From contig NC_135259.1 in assembly GCF_964204865.1 (NCBI RefSeq), forward strand, positions 10,798,974 through 10,862,973: a DNA stretch of 64,000 bases, written 5' to 3'. The notes beneath the pieces are model-generated. The model ran no database searches. It was not told the origin of the DNA and was given only the letters and a program-made list of their open reading frames with translations. Positions 24,401-39,400 of this stretch are shown here, piece after piece (position 1 is the first letter of the stretch; every line of letters begins with the position of its first letter). The DNA is from Styela clava. Taxonomy: Eukaryota; Chordata; Ascidiacea; Stolidobranchia; Styelidae. Both the position numbers and the translations under genes were made by a program.

Positions 24401-27400
24401 GTAAAACTGAATTGATTTTCATGTAGAAGTTTTATGAAATTTTCATGAAATTGCATCTGCAAAAATCTACCGATTACTTTCAAATTTTATATGTTTTTTG
24501 TTCAAAGTTCAGCCTTGTTATAGTTTCAAAACACTCTGACTTTTTTAAGACTAATTAGAATATAATTCAATATTATTTGGTGAACAATGCATATTACACG
24601 ACTCCTTGCAATAACTGCAATGTTGCATTTCACATTGTCAAGTAAAAAAAACTCATCTAAGTTTAGTTATAATAATGTATTTCATTTTATGTAAAAAATG
24701 AACTTTTAAATTAAATATTCATATGATAATATGGCCTCTTTTTAACATATTTTTTTTAGGCATAAAAGTAATGTCATTCATACCCGGAGAAAACGATGAT
24801 TTCATTAAAGACGTTGGTAAGGATCATTTAATTCATAACTTATGAACAGCAATAGTTTTTTCCCTAAAACACAGCTTGGTTAGTTATGTATGCTATGCTA
24901 TGTATGTATGTCTGTATGCTGGGGAGTATGTACCTTACATTGCACGTTTTTCTTCTTTAATTATTTTACATCTCATCTTTTACCATAGTCCATAAATATC
25001 TGCTGCATCTTCTAAGATTATTTTTATGTATTGACTGTTTAACTATTTCATGGAAATTATAAAGAGCCAACAAGAACTTCAATAACAACTACAACAAACC
25101 GGGCAGTGGTGCCAACGCCTGTCACATTCAGTAAGTTACTGTTATGATATATTTATTGTTATGATGGCGATAACATTTCGATAGTAGTAAATAACATCTA
25201 CCAATTCTAAGTGGCTACTATTTCCCAGTATGAGTATAAGTATAAGATATTTCTCTTTGATATGCCAATAACCACAATTAGGACAGAATTCACTAGAGTG
25301 TCGCATATACGAATCCAAGTATTTTATACGTGTCAACCTCGAAACATTCAACCTTCAACTACATGCTGAACTTTTTAGACTTTATGTTAATAAAATATGA
25401 CGATTTTGATTATTACTCAGACGAGGATACAACAGCAGAACCTCAATCAAATGACTCTGATGATCCCATCAGAGTATTTCTAGATGACGATGAAACGTTT
25501 GAACTAGTTTGGACTATTGAAGATGGAAACATAATTCTTCAGGTCTATTTAGAAAATAATTATAAAAGACTAGTGCAAGTTTGGTGATAGAACGATATGC
25601 TGTTACCCAATTATTCAATTATCCAAAAGTGTTTTCAACTTCCATGAAAGCGATTTTTTTAAAACTTAAATGAGAGGTCGAAATGCTATTGTAGGTACAA
25701 CTTGACAATCATTTTATGTAACAAACTAGTCAACTAACGACTTTATACTTCTATTCAGGTAAAAGCACCTACGTTAGGTTGGATAGGAATTGCAATTTCG
25801 GAAGACGAACGAACGACAGGAAGAGATTTCATGATAGGGGGTACTGATGATGGGGAAGCATACGTATATGTATGTTATATTTATATTAGCATTGATAATG
25901 TAGATATAATAAAAACTAAACTGCAGATAGACATCGACTTGGTTATCATAGACAAATTTTTATATGGTACTGATTCTTTGAAAATTATTGTTTATTTATT
26001 GTTTGTATAATATATTTATCATTGCAGGATACATTTGACAATGCTGGTATTCAAACGCTTGATAATTTTTATACGGTACTTATTCTTTGAAAATTATTGT
26101 TTATTTATTGTTTGTATAATACATTTATCATTGTAGGATACATTTGACAATGCTGGTATTCAAACGCTTGATAAAATTCAAGATGTTAGTTTGATGGTTT
26201 CATTTGAGAGAGGAGATGCAACGACAGTCGTGTTCAAAAGATCTTTAGATACAAGAGATGATGATGATCAACCTGTTCGAGTAAGTTCTGCTTTCATATT
26301 TATTAGATTTAATTTATTTTAATAAATCGTCAGACATACCTAATATCAGCATTACGTTAACATGCCATTCAAGGTATTAGAATATTTTATGGAGTTTCTG
26401 AGAGCACTAAGTTGCCAAAACTTGAAGCATCAGTTATACAGAATACCTGGAAATAGCTTTAAAACACACACATCTGTATATATATTAAAATGTTTCATTT
26501 TGCTCGATTTTTGTACAGGAAGGCAAAATGTATATTGTCTGGGCATACGGAACTAAAGATATGGTACAAGAAGACATTGCTACGTTTGATTACGCTAAAA
26601 TAGGTAATTATTACAAAAAGATCGTTCGCAATGTATATGAATTTATAGAACCACTGTACCTGAAAAAAGTCCTTGTAATAAAACTCTATTTACATACATC
26701 CAGGATCAAAACAATTGGTGCTCATACCAGGAACTGAAGATGAAGAGCCCCGAGGTAATGTAAAACAATCCATCGCTTGAATTCACCTTGAGGAATATTG
26801 ACAAATTAAGCTGTTTTAGTCACTCAGGGAAATTGACCACTCTGGAATTTTCTTATTTTTAAATTATTTTTTTTGTTATAAATTAGGGATTGTGCACCAG
26901 TACAATCATAATTACATTCAAAAGCACTTTTAGGCCTTGTAGTTGTAGATAAAATAGGAAATTTAATTACAAATAAGGGCAGAAGTATACTAAAACAAAT
27001 TCTAAAATTTAAAGAGAATAATTTTTGTACACAAGATTGAATAAGTAACTAAAGTATAGCAGTAGCCTATGAGAACTACACGCAGACTTATTATGTAGTC
27101 ATTCAAATGCTTCAAATTCAATTTACAAATAAAGTCCACCACTGTGATAGTTCACGTTAGTACTGATTGGGTCGTAGCTAATCTCCAAAACATGGCCGAT
27201 TATTCTGAAGAAATGACAAATCATATGTCAAAAATGTGTTCCAATAAATTACAATAAATATCAAAGTTTTGGCAATACATCTAGTCTTGAATCCCTCAGA
27301 AAAAAACGAAAATAATAAAAGTACGTAATAGATCAACGTTTCCCAATCAGGAAAGGAAGGAATTTTAATATTTTTGACAATAAATTTTGCTTTGTATATT

Positions 27401-30400
27401 CTGTAATATTACTAATATTTCTAAATTGTATATTATAACTATAATACTCATTCAATAACACATATATAACAAACTATTTGAACTGTCCAAATAACGGGAC
27501 TTCATAGTGATGGCGAAATAAACAGTTCCAAAATGTGCAAAGGGGTAAATTTCATAAAAAAGGTTGGGAACCACTAATTATTCCTCCCTCCTTCCTCAGC
27601 GACTTTTGCAATCTTCAAGTATTGACCTCATCAATTTAAACAAGACTAACAACAACAATTTATCAGTATTATTCTTAATCATGGCTACCATAAAATATTT
27701 CTGGAGGCATCCGTGATATCTAATCTCGCAGATTAAATAATTGATAACTAATTAGAAATATTAACAACTGTAGACATCAGCGAACTCGAAAGAATTGCAT
27801 TTGCCACAACTTCGTTTCCCGAAGATGAAGACGAATTTACAGAGAGTTCTTGGCGAGAAGAAACTACAACACCCGAGCTTACAACCACTACAGAGGCGCC
27901 ACCAAAGTTTGATGAATCGCCTGTCATATATCTAGATAATAGCAAAGAAGTTGAACTACAATGGGTCATTGAAAGAGAAGTAGCAGCTTTTAAGGTAAAA
28001 TATTCAAATAAGTACAAACCAATGTTCCTCTGTTTTGAGCTTTCAGCACGTTGTGATCACATGTTTTTGTCATTTTTATTTGACACAAAAAACAATAACA
28101 ATATACTGTATTAAACCCTAGTTAGCTATCCATCTCTTTTACAGCGAAGCCTTACTATTATATTTCATATATTAGGTTGTCGCGCCTACGATTGGATGGA
28201 TTGGCGTTGGATTATCATTCGATGGTACTATGAAGTCTGCTGATATGATTATAGCTGGAATAGATGATGAAAGACAATACATTTATGTAAATGCATTTTT
28301 ATTGCCTGCATGATTACTTAATTAAGATGGCTGATGCGCCTTGTTATATATATATCTAAATCAAGCTATATCATACTGTACTATAAGAGCGCTTAGCAAT
28401 ATTTCAAAACTCAATAGCTCATTTCATATGAATATGTCGAAAATGTATTTTAAATTGCACGTATCAACACAGTAACATTCCTAATAATAATAGAAACCCA
28501 TTTCTCACAAAGCAATTTTGTCTTCAATTGTTCTTATTCAGGACACCCATTCTGACATAAACGGAGTTCCTGACGTCGACGATCATTTCCAAGATGCCGA
28601 ATTAATTGAAGCATATGAAGTTGAAGACAAGACTACCATTATATTTAAAAGGAAATTGAACACGAGAGATTTAGATGACAACAAAATTAGAGTAAATATA
28701 GTGATTAATTTGATATTGCAACTTGCTAGCTAGGGCTACTGAAATTGATTCGTCTAAATTACGCTCTGCACTTATTATGTAATTGGAATTAAAATGGTCG
28801 CAGTCACTCTAAACTAGGGTGGTCCAAACCCAGGCCCGCGGGCCACACGTGGACCGCCGCTTCATTATCTGTGGCCCGCGTCACATTCGGAGGGTAATCA
28901 AAAAAATCGCATTTCGTGTTGTTTCGTCATAAAATCAATCAGAAAAATCTTTTGACATATTATCATCACTAAGGTCACTGAATTAAATAGTGTTATGGCT
29001 AGCTGGGGGAACTAGCAAAGTTGAATAACGTGCTTGGCAGTCTAAATTGTTATCTGGCTTTGTAACTTTTGGGTCGGGAATATATGCAAACAATATAGGT
29101 ATCATAGAAAATTAAAAATCTGATGCGGAGTCTGTTAGCCTAGAATAGCTATGCCTGATAACTATGTGTTTGCACAATAAAGGTGTTTGTTTTGTATTAC
29201 ACTGTTTACCTATTTTTGGCACTATTGTGGCCCGCGAACAATGCAAAAATAATTTTGTGGCCCGCGGAGCCGACAACCTTGGACCACCCTGCTTTAAACT
29301 ATCTCAAATAAACAAAATTCAAAATTGATTTTACTTTTAGGCTGGAGAAGTTAATATTATCTGGGCTTACGGAAAGCGAGATATACAGGACAAACCAAAA
29401 AGAACTGATTATCATTCTAACAACAGAGGTGGGTCATAAACCAAATATAAAAATGAAGCACAAGATTTCAAGTTTAGCCAATATATGGAAAAATATCAAA
29501 AATGCATACAACTTATTCCCTATAAAAACAGACTTAAAATTGATGTTTCCATACAATTTATGTTTTTTTTTAATTTTATTTCAAATCACTGCCTATACTT
29601 TTGAGTTTGATGGTGCAGCACACCAAACGCACATTCCGCACATCCAGCACAGAGCATGGTCACTCGCAGTCAATGAGAAGTAACATATAATGTCCTCTGC
29701 CAATTTTTTGAAATTACATTCTTCATTTCGATATGTAACTATTTTTAATATTCAACAGGATCAAAGATATTGGAACTCATTCCACTTATTGAAGGTTGGT
29801 ATTATCAGTGTTATCTGCACATTAAAAAATATGTTGAGTGCAAGTATTTTACCTGTATGTTTCTTGGAACGCTATATATCCTTAATATTATAAACTTGCA
29901 ATACAAAACTCAACTCATTTGGAAACGATAATAATTCGATAGAAAGTCGTCAAAATGTCGTCCTATTATTCAAATAATTTATATTCTTTTCAAATAGTAA
30001 ATATATTCTCGGTGTTTTCTAGAAACTACATTGTCAACTACGACAACAAGAATAGCAAGAACAAGAACAACAACCGAACAAACAACAACACCATTTGATC
30101 CATCAGTGTCCCAACTTGTAACTCTTGATGATGCAGGAGAGGTCACGTTTCTGTGGTATTTAGAGGGAAGAACCCTGGTGATACAGGTCTACATTATTTT
30201 TACATTATTCTGCACTCGCAATTTTTTTTTATCGTAGTTTAATATCAAACTACTCAATAGTTTTTAAAGCTTCCATTTAATATTCCATACAAATTTGCAC
30301 AGATGCAGAAAATTACACGTCCCGCTCATGCTTGTCCATTTATTCAAATATTAATTAGGTGGTTTGTCTGGATTGACAAATGGAGTTAGAATTCAAACTC

Positions 30401-33400
30401 GCTAATATTCGATTTTTATTCATCATACGCTACATCGGTTACCGAATTATGTATAAATAGATGGTTTGTAATTTAATTTATAGAATGTAACTTTTTTTAT
30501 TATTACGATAAATTACAATGATTATATCTTGTATATTGAGTCAGTCGTTATTTTGTTTTAGATCGAAGCTCCTACTTTAGGTTGGGTGGGATTTGGATTT
30601 TCTTCAGATGGTCGAAAACCTGGATCCGATTTCATTATTGGAGGAGTTAATGGCGCCGAAGAATACTTGTTTGTAAGTTAGCAGATAACCCACTAATAAT
30701 ACTATACAATTTATTAACGCTAATTAAAATTTTCCATTGATTGCAAAAATATGTTTGCGTTGTATATAGTTTATTGTAAAAAAATATGCATTGTTTAAAT
30801 TAAAATAACGTGACACCAATAACATTTTATTCTAGGACTCCCATATGGACGAATCTGGTATACCGATATTAGATGAATCGCAGGATCCGTTTCTACTCAT
30901 TGTCTCTGAAAATCAAACGCACACAACTTTGGTTGTTGAAAAAAGCCTCGTATCACGTGATATATCTGATGCATCAATAAAAGTAAGTCACTTATACCTT
31001 ATTGCCACAAATATGAAAATGACTTGAATATCGACTTGACTTATACTAAACAAGTTTTAGAGGCTTGATTTGTTTCGAGTAAAATTTGAAATTTGAAAAA
31101 GATGACCCGAGTTGTGACATGATCAGAATTTGGACAATGGCTTTGATTTTTTTTATTCGATATTGCCTTCCCAAAACAGCCTGTTGAATCAAGTCTTTAT
31201 CTCATTCTTTGTCGAAAAGACTTGAAGTTATTTTTTTCAAAGTAGAGTTAGAAATTGTAAAAACGACTTGCGCTTGAGGGTTGACAAATTCGTCTCAATT
31301 CTGATTGTCATAAGCATTCAATATTTACAGTGATATGAATTAAATGTATTTAATAAAATAGGAACAAATGAACATTATATGGGCATACGGAGAAAAAGAT
31401 ATCTCGAGTCTTTCAGAATACAAATCACCAACGCGAGAAGGTTAGAATTTTTGTTGCTTACCTTATTACGAAAATTTGATATATTTAATACTTCAATAAA
31501 GTTGTCCTATTTTTACTGCGAATTTACAGGAATGAAAACAATAGTACTACTTCCTGGATACAAAGATCCAACTGAAGGTAAATTTCATTTTAAATTTCTG
31601 ACATAGAGAATTCGAAATGGATGGAACATATTCCAAACAGTTGTGCAATTGAATCAATCGAAGCAATGAAGATTTTGGAATTCAAAACTTAATTTTCAAA
31701 CTTTAATATGGTATAGCAAAAAAGGTTGAAATAAAATAAGAAATTCATCTCGACGATTTAAGAAATAATACTTGAATGCGTGCTATTCAGCAAGTATGAT
31801 TTATGAATGATCTCATTGTGTACAAGATATTTGTCACCATGATACGGAACTTTTACGTTATGCATTGATTTGAATTTATACCAATCATATGTCCATATAT
31901 CTACATATTTTCAATCTGTGATCTCTAGTATTAGTTTGTCATTAAAAGACTTGTATCTTTTTTCCTAGGACGTCGGACGACAGTGGCAACGACGACAGAA
32001 GAGCCTTATGATGACGTCACAACAGCAATACCTGAAATAGAAGAGGAAGAACAGCCCAAACCTCGACCTCAACCAACTGTCATATTTTTTGATGAAGCCG
32101 AAACAGCAGTAATGAGATGGATTGTCGATGATGCAATTACTTCTCAGGTACTTTTCTTTATAAAACGTTGTAATACTGAGATAACACCAGCATATTTTAT
32201 TCATCTCATTCTTATTATACTTTTGATTTGCGTTTTAAAAAAATATAAGAATTTGGTTGTTACCAGTAACATACCTTTATTGATATTTTGATAAACATGA
32301 AATTACAATTTATTTATATATTTATATACATACCAAATATTTCATGAAGTATACTTAAATTTTAAAAGATTATTGTTCCACAAACTGATTGGCTTGGAAT
32401 TGGATTCGTATCAAGAAAATCAATAGACAAAGTTGATTTTATAGTGGCAGGAGTATCATATGTTTACGTAAGTTTTAATACTTTTTCTTGAAAATAAAAA
32501 TTACGTTCATTCCCTACCATGAACTATTATTTTTAAAATTTGTTTCTCCATCCATATAGGATTGTTGATACGATAATAGCATTAGATTCAACAAAGAGGC
32601 CTTTTATGGTAAAAATTGTTTCTTGTTTTGCTGTGATTGTTTCATGATAAACAGCAGTACTAATCCTATATTTTATTTAGTTGCGTGTTAGCTTATTCTC
32701 GATATTTTATATTCACTTAGGATTGTCATATTGTTGGAAACTCAGTTCAACTTGACAAGTCTCAAAATGTAGAGTTAATAGTTTCTAATACACTGAATGG
32801 AAAAACAACAATTGTTATAAAACGACTATTGCAAACAAATGATGAACACGACGTTGATATAATGGTAAATATTTATAATAAATATATTTGTGAATATTCC
32901 AAATTATTGTTATTATTCTTGTCTATAAAATATTAAATATTGTATTCAAATGTTCATATTGAATTTGTCCACAATATTTTTTCACAGCCGGGTACAACTG
33001 ATGTACTATGGGTGTTAGGAAGTGGAGACATGTCTGACGGATTCGACGCTTCAAAAATTAATCTTAAAATGATTGGTAAGCATTTCTATTATGAAAAACA
33101 TGCATTTTCGATAAAAACCATTTGTCACCATTTCAGTGATTTAAAATTGATAAATAATTTGTTTTCTGCAAATACTATAATGTCAACAGCTGGAACTTTT
33201 CACAACAAGAAATTCCGAAATAATATATGTTATACACTTCTATTTTAGAATCAATAAAAGTAAAACTCGTTCCGGGTGAAGATATTGGTAAGTTATCGAC
33301 GGTTTACAATAAAGTATTTTCTATCTACCATAATTCTGTTGAAAATGTCTATCAATATAGTTTTCAACACCAGAAAATAATAAAAGGTTTATTCAACATT

Positions 33401-36400
33401 CATATTATCATATTATAAAAGATAATAACAAAACAAGATTGCAATCGTTCAAATTTGATTAACTTATTTTAAATATTTTGACACATTCTTGAAATGCAAT
33501 GTTGTTACAGTAGTCAGAAATGAAAACGAAATCTATATTAAATAATTAATCCCAGTACAATTTCTTTCTTTTTAAATCTGAAACGTCAATTAAGTTCGAG
33601 ATATTATTTAATTTTATTACGTATTGACAACCGTTCTAAGGTATTTGATTAAATTGCGTTTTTCATTTTCAGAAGATGAAGAAACCACCACACCTAAGCC
33701 AAGAGCAACAGAGCCTATCACAACTGTTCCAGAAACAACTTTGGCCGAGACTACTGAACCAACAGTTCCCACAACCACGACATCACCCACAGAGGATACA
33801 ACAAAGGCAAAACATCGGACGACAGTGATAACGACGACGGAAGAGCCATATGATGACGTCACAACAGCGGTACTTGACATAGAAGAGGAAGAACAGCCTA
33901 AAGCTCGATCTCAACCAACTGTTATATTTTTTGATGAAGCTGAAACAGCACTAATGAGATGGATTGTCGATGATGCAATTACTTCTCAGGTGCTTTTCCT
34001 TTCAAAACTTTATAATACTAGGATAACGCATTTTTATTACCAGCATATTTTATTCATCTCATTCTGATTATACTTTTGCGGTTTTCATATTTCGGAAAGA
34101 ATCAACTCATTTTCATTTCAATTTGCGTTTCGAAAAAAAAGGAAGGAATTGGAAGTTAACAATTATATATACCTTTATTGATATTTCGATCAACATGAAA
34201 TTAAAGTTCATTTTTGAATGTATATATATAAATTATTTTATAAAGTATATTTATATTTTAAAAGATAATTGTTCCGCAAACTGATTGGATTGGAATTGGA
34301 TTCGTATCAAGAAAATCAATTGACAGAGCTGATTTTATAGTGGCAGGAGTATCCTATGTTTATGTGAGTTTCAATACTTTTTCTTGAATAAGAAAATTAC
34401 GTTCATCCCCTGCCCTAAACGCCTATTTTTAAAGTTTGTTTATTCATGCATTAAAACAGCGATTCCAATTTTACTTGTCATATTCTCATGCTATATTACC
34501 GGGCACTTAGTCTTATTTTTGTTTGCAGTATATAACTATGTATAAGAGTATATACAATTATTTATTTGTCATATATATAAGCTATTTCGGGTTGCCGATA
34601 AGACATTAATTAGCATTGTTAGATGCAGCAAAGATGCCTTTTTATGGTGAAAAATGTTTGTTGCTTTGCTGTGATTGTATCAGGATAAACAACAGTACTA
34701 ATAATATATTTTATTCACTAATTGTGAGTCATCTAATTTTCCATATTTTATATTCACTAAGGATTGTCATATTGTTGGAAACTCTGTTCAACTTGACAAG
34801 TCTCAAAATGTAGAGTTAATAGTTTCCAATACACTGAATGGAAAAACAACAATTGTTATAAAAAGACCATTGCAAACAAAAGATGAACACGACGTTGATA
34901 TAATGGTGAATATTTATAATAAATATATTTCCGAATAATCTGAATTATTGTTATTACTATAACCTATAGAATATTAAATATTATATTTAAATTTTCATAT
35001 TGAATTTGTTTACAATATTTTTTCACAGCCGGGTACAACTGATGTACTATGGGTGTTAGGAAGTGGAGACATGTCTGACGGATTCGATGCTTCGAAAATT
35101 AATCTTAAAATGATGGGTAAGCATTTTTATTATGACATGCATTGTCGATAAAAAACATTTATCATCATTTCAAATTTTAAAATTGATAAATAATTTGTAT
35201 TCTGGAAATATAATCATGTCAACAGCTGGATCCTTTCAAAACAATGAATGCTGAAACAATATATGTTATACACTTCTATTTTAGAATCAATAAAAGTAAA
35301 ACTCGTTCCGGGTGAAGATATTGGTAAGTTATCGACGGTTTACAATAAAGTATTTTCTATCTACCATAACTCTGTCTACCAAAATGTCTACCAATATAGT
35401 TTCTAATATCAGAAAATAATAAAAGGTTTATTCAGCATTCATATTATCATATCATAAACGACAATAACAAAACAAGAATACAATCGATCAAATTTGATGA
35501 ATTCATATTAAACATTTTGACTCATTCTTGGAATGCAATGTTGTTACAGTAGTCAGGAATGAAAAGATATGTTGTTGTTATATATTAAATAACTAATTCC
35601 AATACAATCTTTTTTTTTAAATCCTAAATGTCGAGTAGATCCGAGATGGTATTTGATTTCATTACGAGTTGACAACTGTTCTAAGTTATTTGATCAAATT
35701 TATCTTTCAAATTTCATTAGAGGAGGAAACCACACCTCAGCCAAGAGTATCAGAGCCTATCACAACCGTTTCAGAAACAACTTTGGCCGAGACTACTGAA
35801 TCAACATTTCCCACAACCACGACATCACCCACAGAGGATACAACAAAGACGGTCGGACAAGTTATTATTCCTCCAACGTCGCAAGCAACAGTTCAATATA
35901 CCGACACTGTAGATATAGTAATTACTGATGTCCCCACAGAAAAACCTACTCCAACACATTTTGTAAATACTGCCCCATGGACTGAAGAGAGTCTGCAAGA
36001 TACTACCAACTCGGTAGAACAAGACGAAGATAGCGACGCCACTTTGGTATTCTTAAACGAGGATGTCAGTTTGCAATGGAGTATCAATGGAAATAATATA
36101 GTAATGCAGGTTGGGCGACATTTATAAACCATTATGTAATAGACTTTTTTTGAAAAGTTTAAAATATACTTAATTTATGGAAACAGACAAATAGCCAAGA
36201 AAAAGATTTTTGATTAGAATCAACTGGATTTTGGAAACACGACATTTATTTCCCCATAAGGACTAAAGTTGCAATTTGAAAAATAATTCTCGTTATGTTA
36301 AGAAGGGTAATAAACTTTCGATTACAAGACCCCGATCGAAAGCAAATATATTTCATTTCTTTTTCATACCCTTTTATATTCTCTGATTCGACGTTTTATA

Positions 36401-39400
36401 CAGTAAGTGATTGAACATTTCAAACTATTAATATATAATAAGGACTTGTGTGATCTTCAATTTTAGGTTGTTGCACCAACTCTTGGATGGGTGGGTATTG
36501 GATTCTCTAAGGACGGGACCATGACTGGAGCTGACATGATGATTGGTGGTATAGATAACGGTTCTCAATATGTTTATGTAAGTGAATATTTCATTATATA
36601 TACTGTACGTATTCACATGACTTGTATCTTACATCCTGATTTCATTCACATTAATTTCGTTTCATAAGTAACTGCCCAATAAGAGCGCCCAAACATTGAT
36701 TAATATATTTAAAATACTCTTGTGGTTTGAGATAGTTTGTAATAATAGAAAGGTTAACAAATTTTTTTTTTCAGCTAATGTACAGAAATAATGTCGCATA
36801 AAATAGTATTTTTTATCCATTGATGCAATTTTTAGGAACTTTTTTAAATGTAACATTTCTCAAGCTCCAAACTTAGACATATTAGTTATATATGAATAGA
36901 ATACGATTTATCCGTTATTGACCAAACCTCGAAATGTTACTCTTTATTTACGATTTTTAATTACCAGGATACTTTTGCTGAAGTCAACGGCGTTCCAAAA
37001 GTTGATGCCTTTGAAGATGTTGTATTACTGGTTGCATATGAGAATTCTACTCATACTACACTTGTATTTTCAAGAAGTTTGAATACAGAAGATCCAGAAG
37101 ATGCCATTATTAAGGTTAACGCAGAAGTGGCTGTTGTGTTTTTTTTTTACTTTTGTGTCAATTTTATTCCGTATTTCACCCCAATTTATATAAAATAAAA
37201 ATAAAATTGTTTATCAAGGCATTAATTATTAAACCTTTTAAGTATATAAAATAAAAAAGAATTATGGCAAAATTCGGATTTAAATTTAACAACAAATAAA
37301 TAGCTTATTTATTTTTTATAACACTGATAATTATTTCAGGGTGGAATGACAAACGTAATATGGGCTTTTGGAAAAAACGACATGACTGATATTCCAAGAA
37401 GAACTGACTATCATTTTGAAAACAAAGGTTATTAGATGTAAAATTCTATAGAACGAATTGATCAATGGGCTTTTTATATTTCTGAGTCTACGTGACAGAT
37501 ATATTAGTGATTGATTCAACACGAACGACTTAAAAAATGTATTCATACGTATATGTCTACTTCAAAGTATGGTCATCTACACAATTTTATTTTCCTAAAT
37601 TCACACACCTGCTGTAATCGAGTATGTTAAAAACACAACACAGATCGCTATGACTCCAATATTCAGTTTACCTTTTAATCTTGTCGATCACAAACTGCAT
37701 GGCAAATGCAGAAGGAATTTTATTGTAAACATTTTTTTCGAAGAAAGCAGTTTTGACCTCTCTTTTTATATAATTTGACCTGATTTTACATTTACAAATA
37801 TTTTGACATATTGTTGATCGTTCGGTTAGTTTAATTTTATTTTTTACAGGTAGTAAACTAATCAAGCTTTATCCTGATCAAATTGAACATGTGGATTCGA
37901 AAAAAGAAATTAAAACTGGTTAGTATTTGAGTGACAACGTTGAACATGTAAATTTTCTACTTTTTAAATTTGAAAATTTAGTCAATCTACTATTTGATAT
38001 GTTTTTCTTTCTAGGACGATCTGAAAGTACAATTCAGGCAGCCAATACACTTGAATCAACACAACAATTGTTTAGATTAAAACCCGTACCTCCCAAGTCA
38101 GTTTCTCTAGATAACGGCACCGTTCATTTACAATGGAGTGCTGACGAGAACGAAATTATAATGCAGGTGATGTTATTATATCGTATTTTCCCAGTTTTGG
38201 TAGTGTAAAAGTTTGATTAGGATATGAGAAAATAAAATGCGTTTTTTTGAAATGTCAGCTGGTATATTTATACTTTAACAGCGCTTTACATTTACAGGTT
38301 GTTGCTCCTACATTGGGTTGGGTTGGGTTCGGCTTCTCAATGGATGAATCAATGAAAGGAGCCGATCTAATATTAGCAGGCATCATTGCTGGTGAAACAG
38401 AATATATTTACGTATGTTCTCGTTGTTTATTGTCTATCAATACCATTAATGTTTAATAAACGACTCGTCTATGTTTTGCTCAAAAAAATCCATCTTGTTA
38501 TGTTTGCACTTTTCTTCCATGATAGTTCATACTGCCTGTAGAGAAATGCAGTTGATGATGGATAACATATCTGGTAACAATGAAAGCTCTTATATTTAGC
38601 CTTAGTTCTAACTACAGTAGCCGACATTTAATTTATACTCATAGTTAGTACCAAATAAGTATCTATTTTTAATAATTAGGACACACATGCAGATGAAAAT
38701 GGAATTCCTGAAATCGACAAACATCAAGATGGTATATTGTTAGTTGCATATGAAAATGCAACACATACTACAATTGCTGTGAAAAGAAATTTGACCGCGT
38801 ACGATACCGAAGATATTTCTATAAAGGTATGTACGATAATGTGAAACGTTTAAATAAAGATTTCTCTATTTTTTCTTAAAAAAGCATATAGTTCGACCAC
38901 ATTTCATCGGTGTTATGCAGAAAAGTTAACTTGCCCTAAATCACTATATTTTGTTTGAATAGGAAGGAGAAATGTATGTTATATGGGCGTACAGTGATCA
39001 TGATTTGACAAAAGTACCAACGCTGCCAGATTACAAATTCAAACGAAGCGGTAAGCGATGGGTTTAAATTTTCCCTTTCTCTTATTCATAAGTCTTTTAA
39101 CATTTCTTTTGATTTACTTGATTTATACGATGCATATTTATGAAAGTTAATCATAAATTGTCATTTTAAACACTATTGGGCCTTCCATATCAAAAGTATA
39201 TTATTTAAAAACTAAAAAAACGATATAAGGCGTGATGAGATTTGGGTCGTTGCACGAGGGAACCTGTTGTTAGTGAGTTCCGATACAAAACAGAACCTAT
39301 TTATAAAATTTTGAAGCCCACTACTGAATATTAAATAATGTATAATTTTCAAAGTTAAATGTGGTTACTTTCATTGGTTTTTGAATGTTTAAAGAATTCC

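Noticed and set aside
29429-29893. Two open frames in gene 2 between exons 34 and 35
   Set aside because: They are mostly intronic and ignore the conserved cassette borders; only 29759-29794 fits as an exon.
32560-32600. CATATAG/GATTGTTGATACG, an acceptor followed by a GATTGT start like exon 43
   Set aside because: It runs into a stop almost immediately and has no counterpart in the duplicated copy; at most it is a relic.
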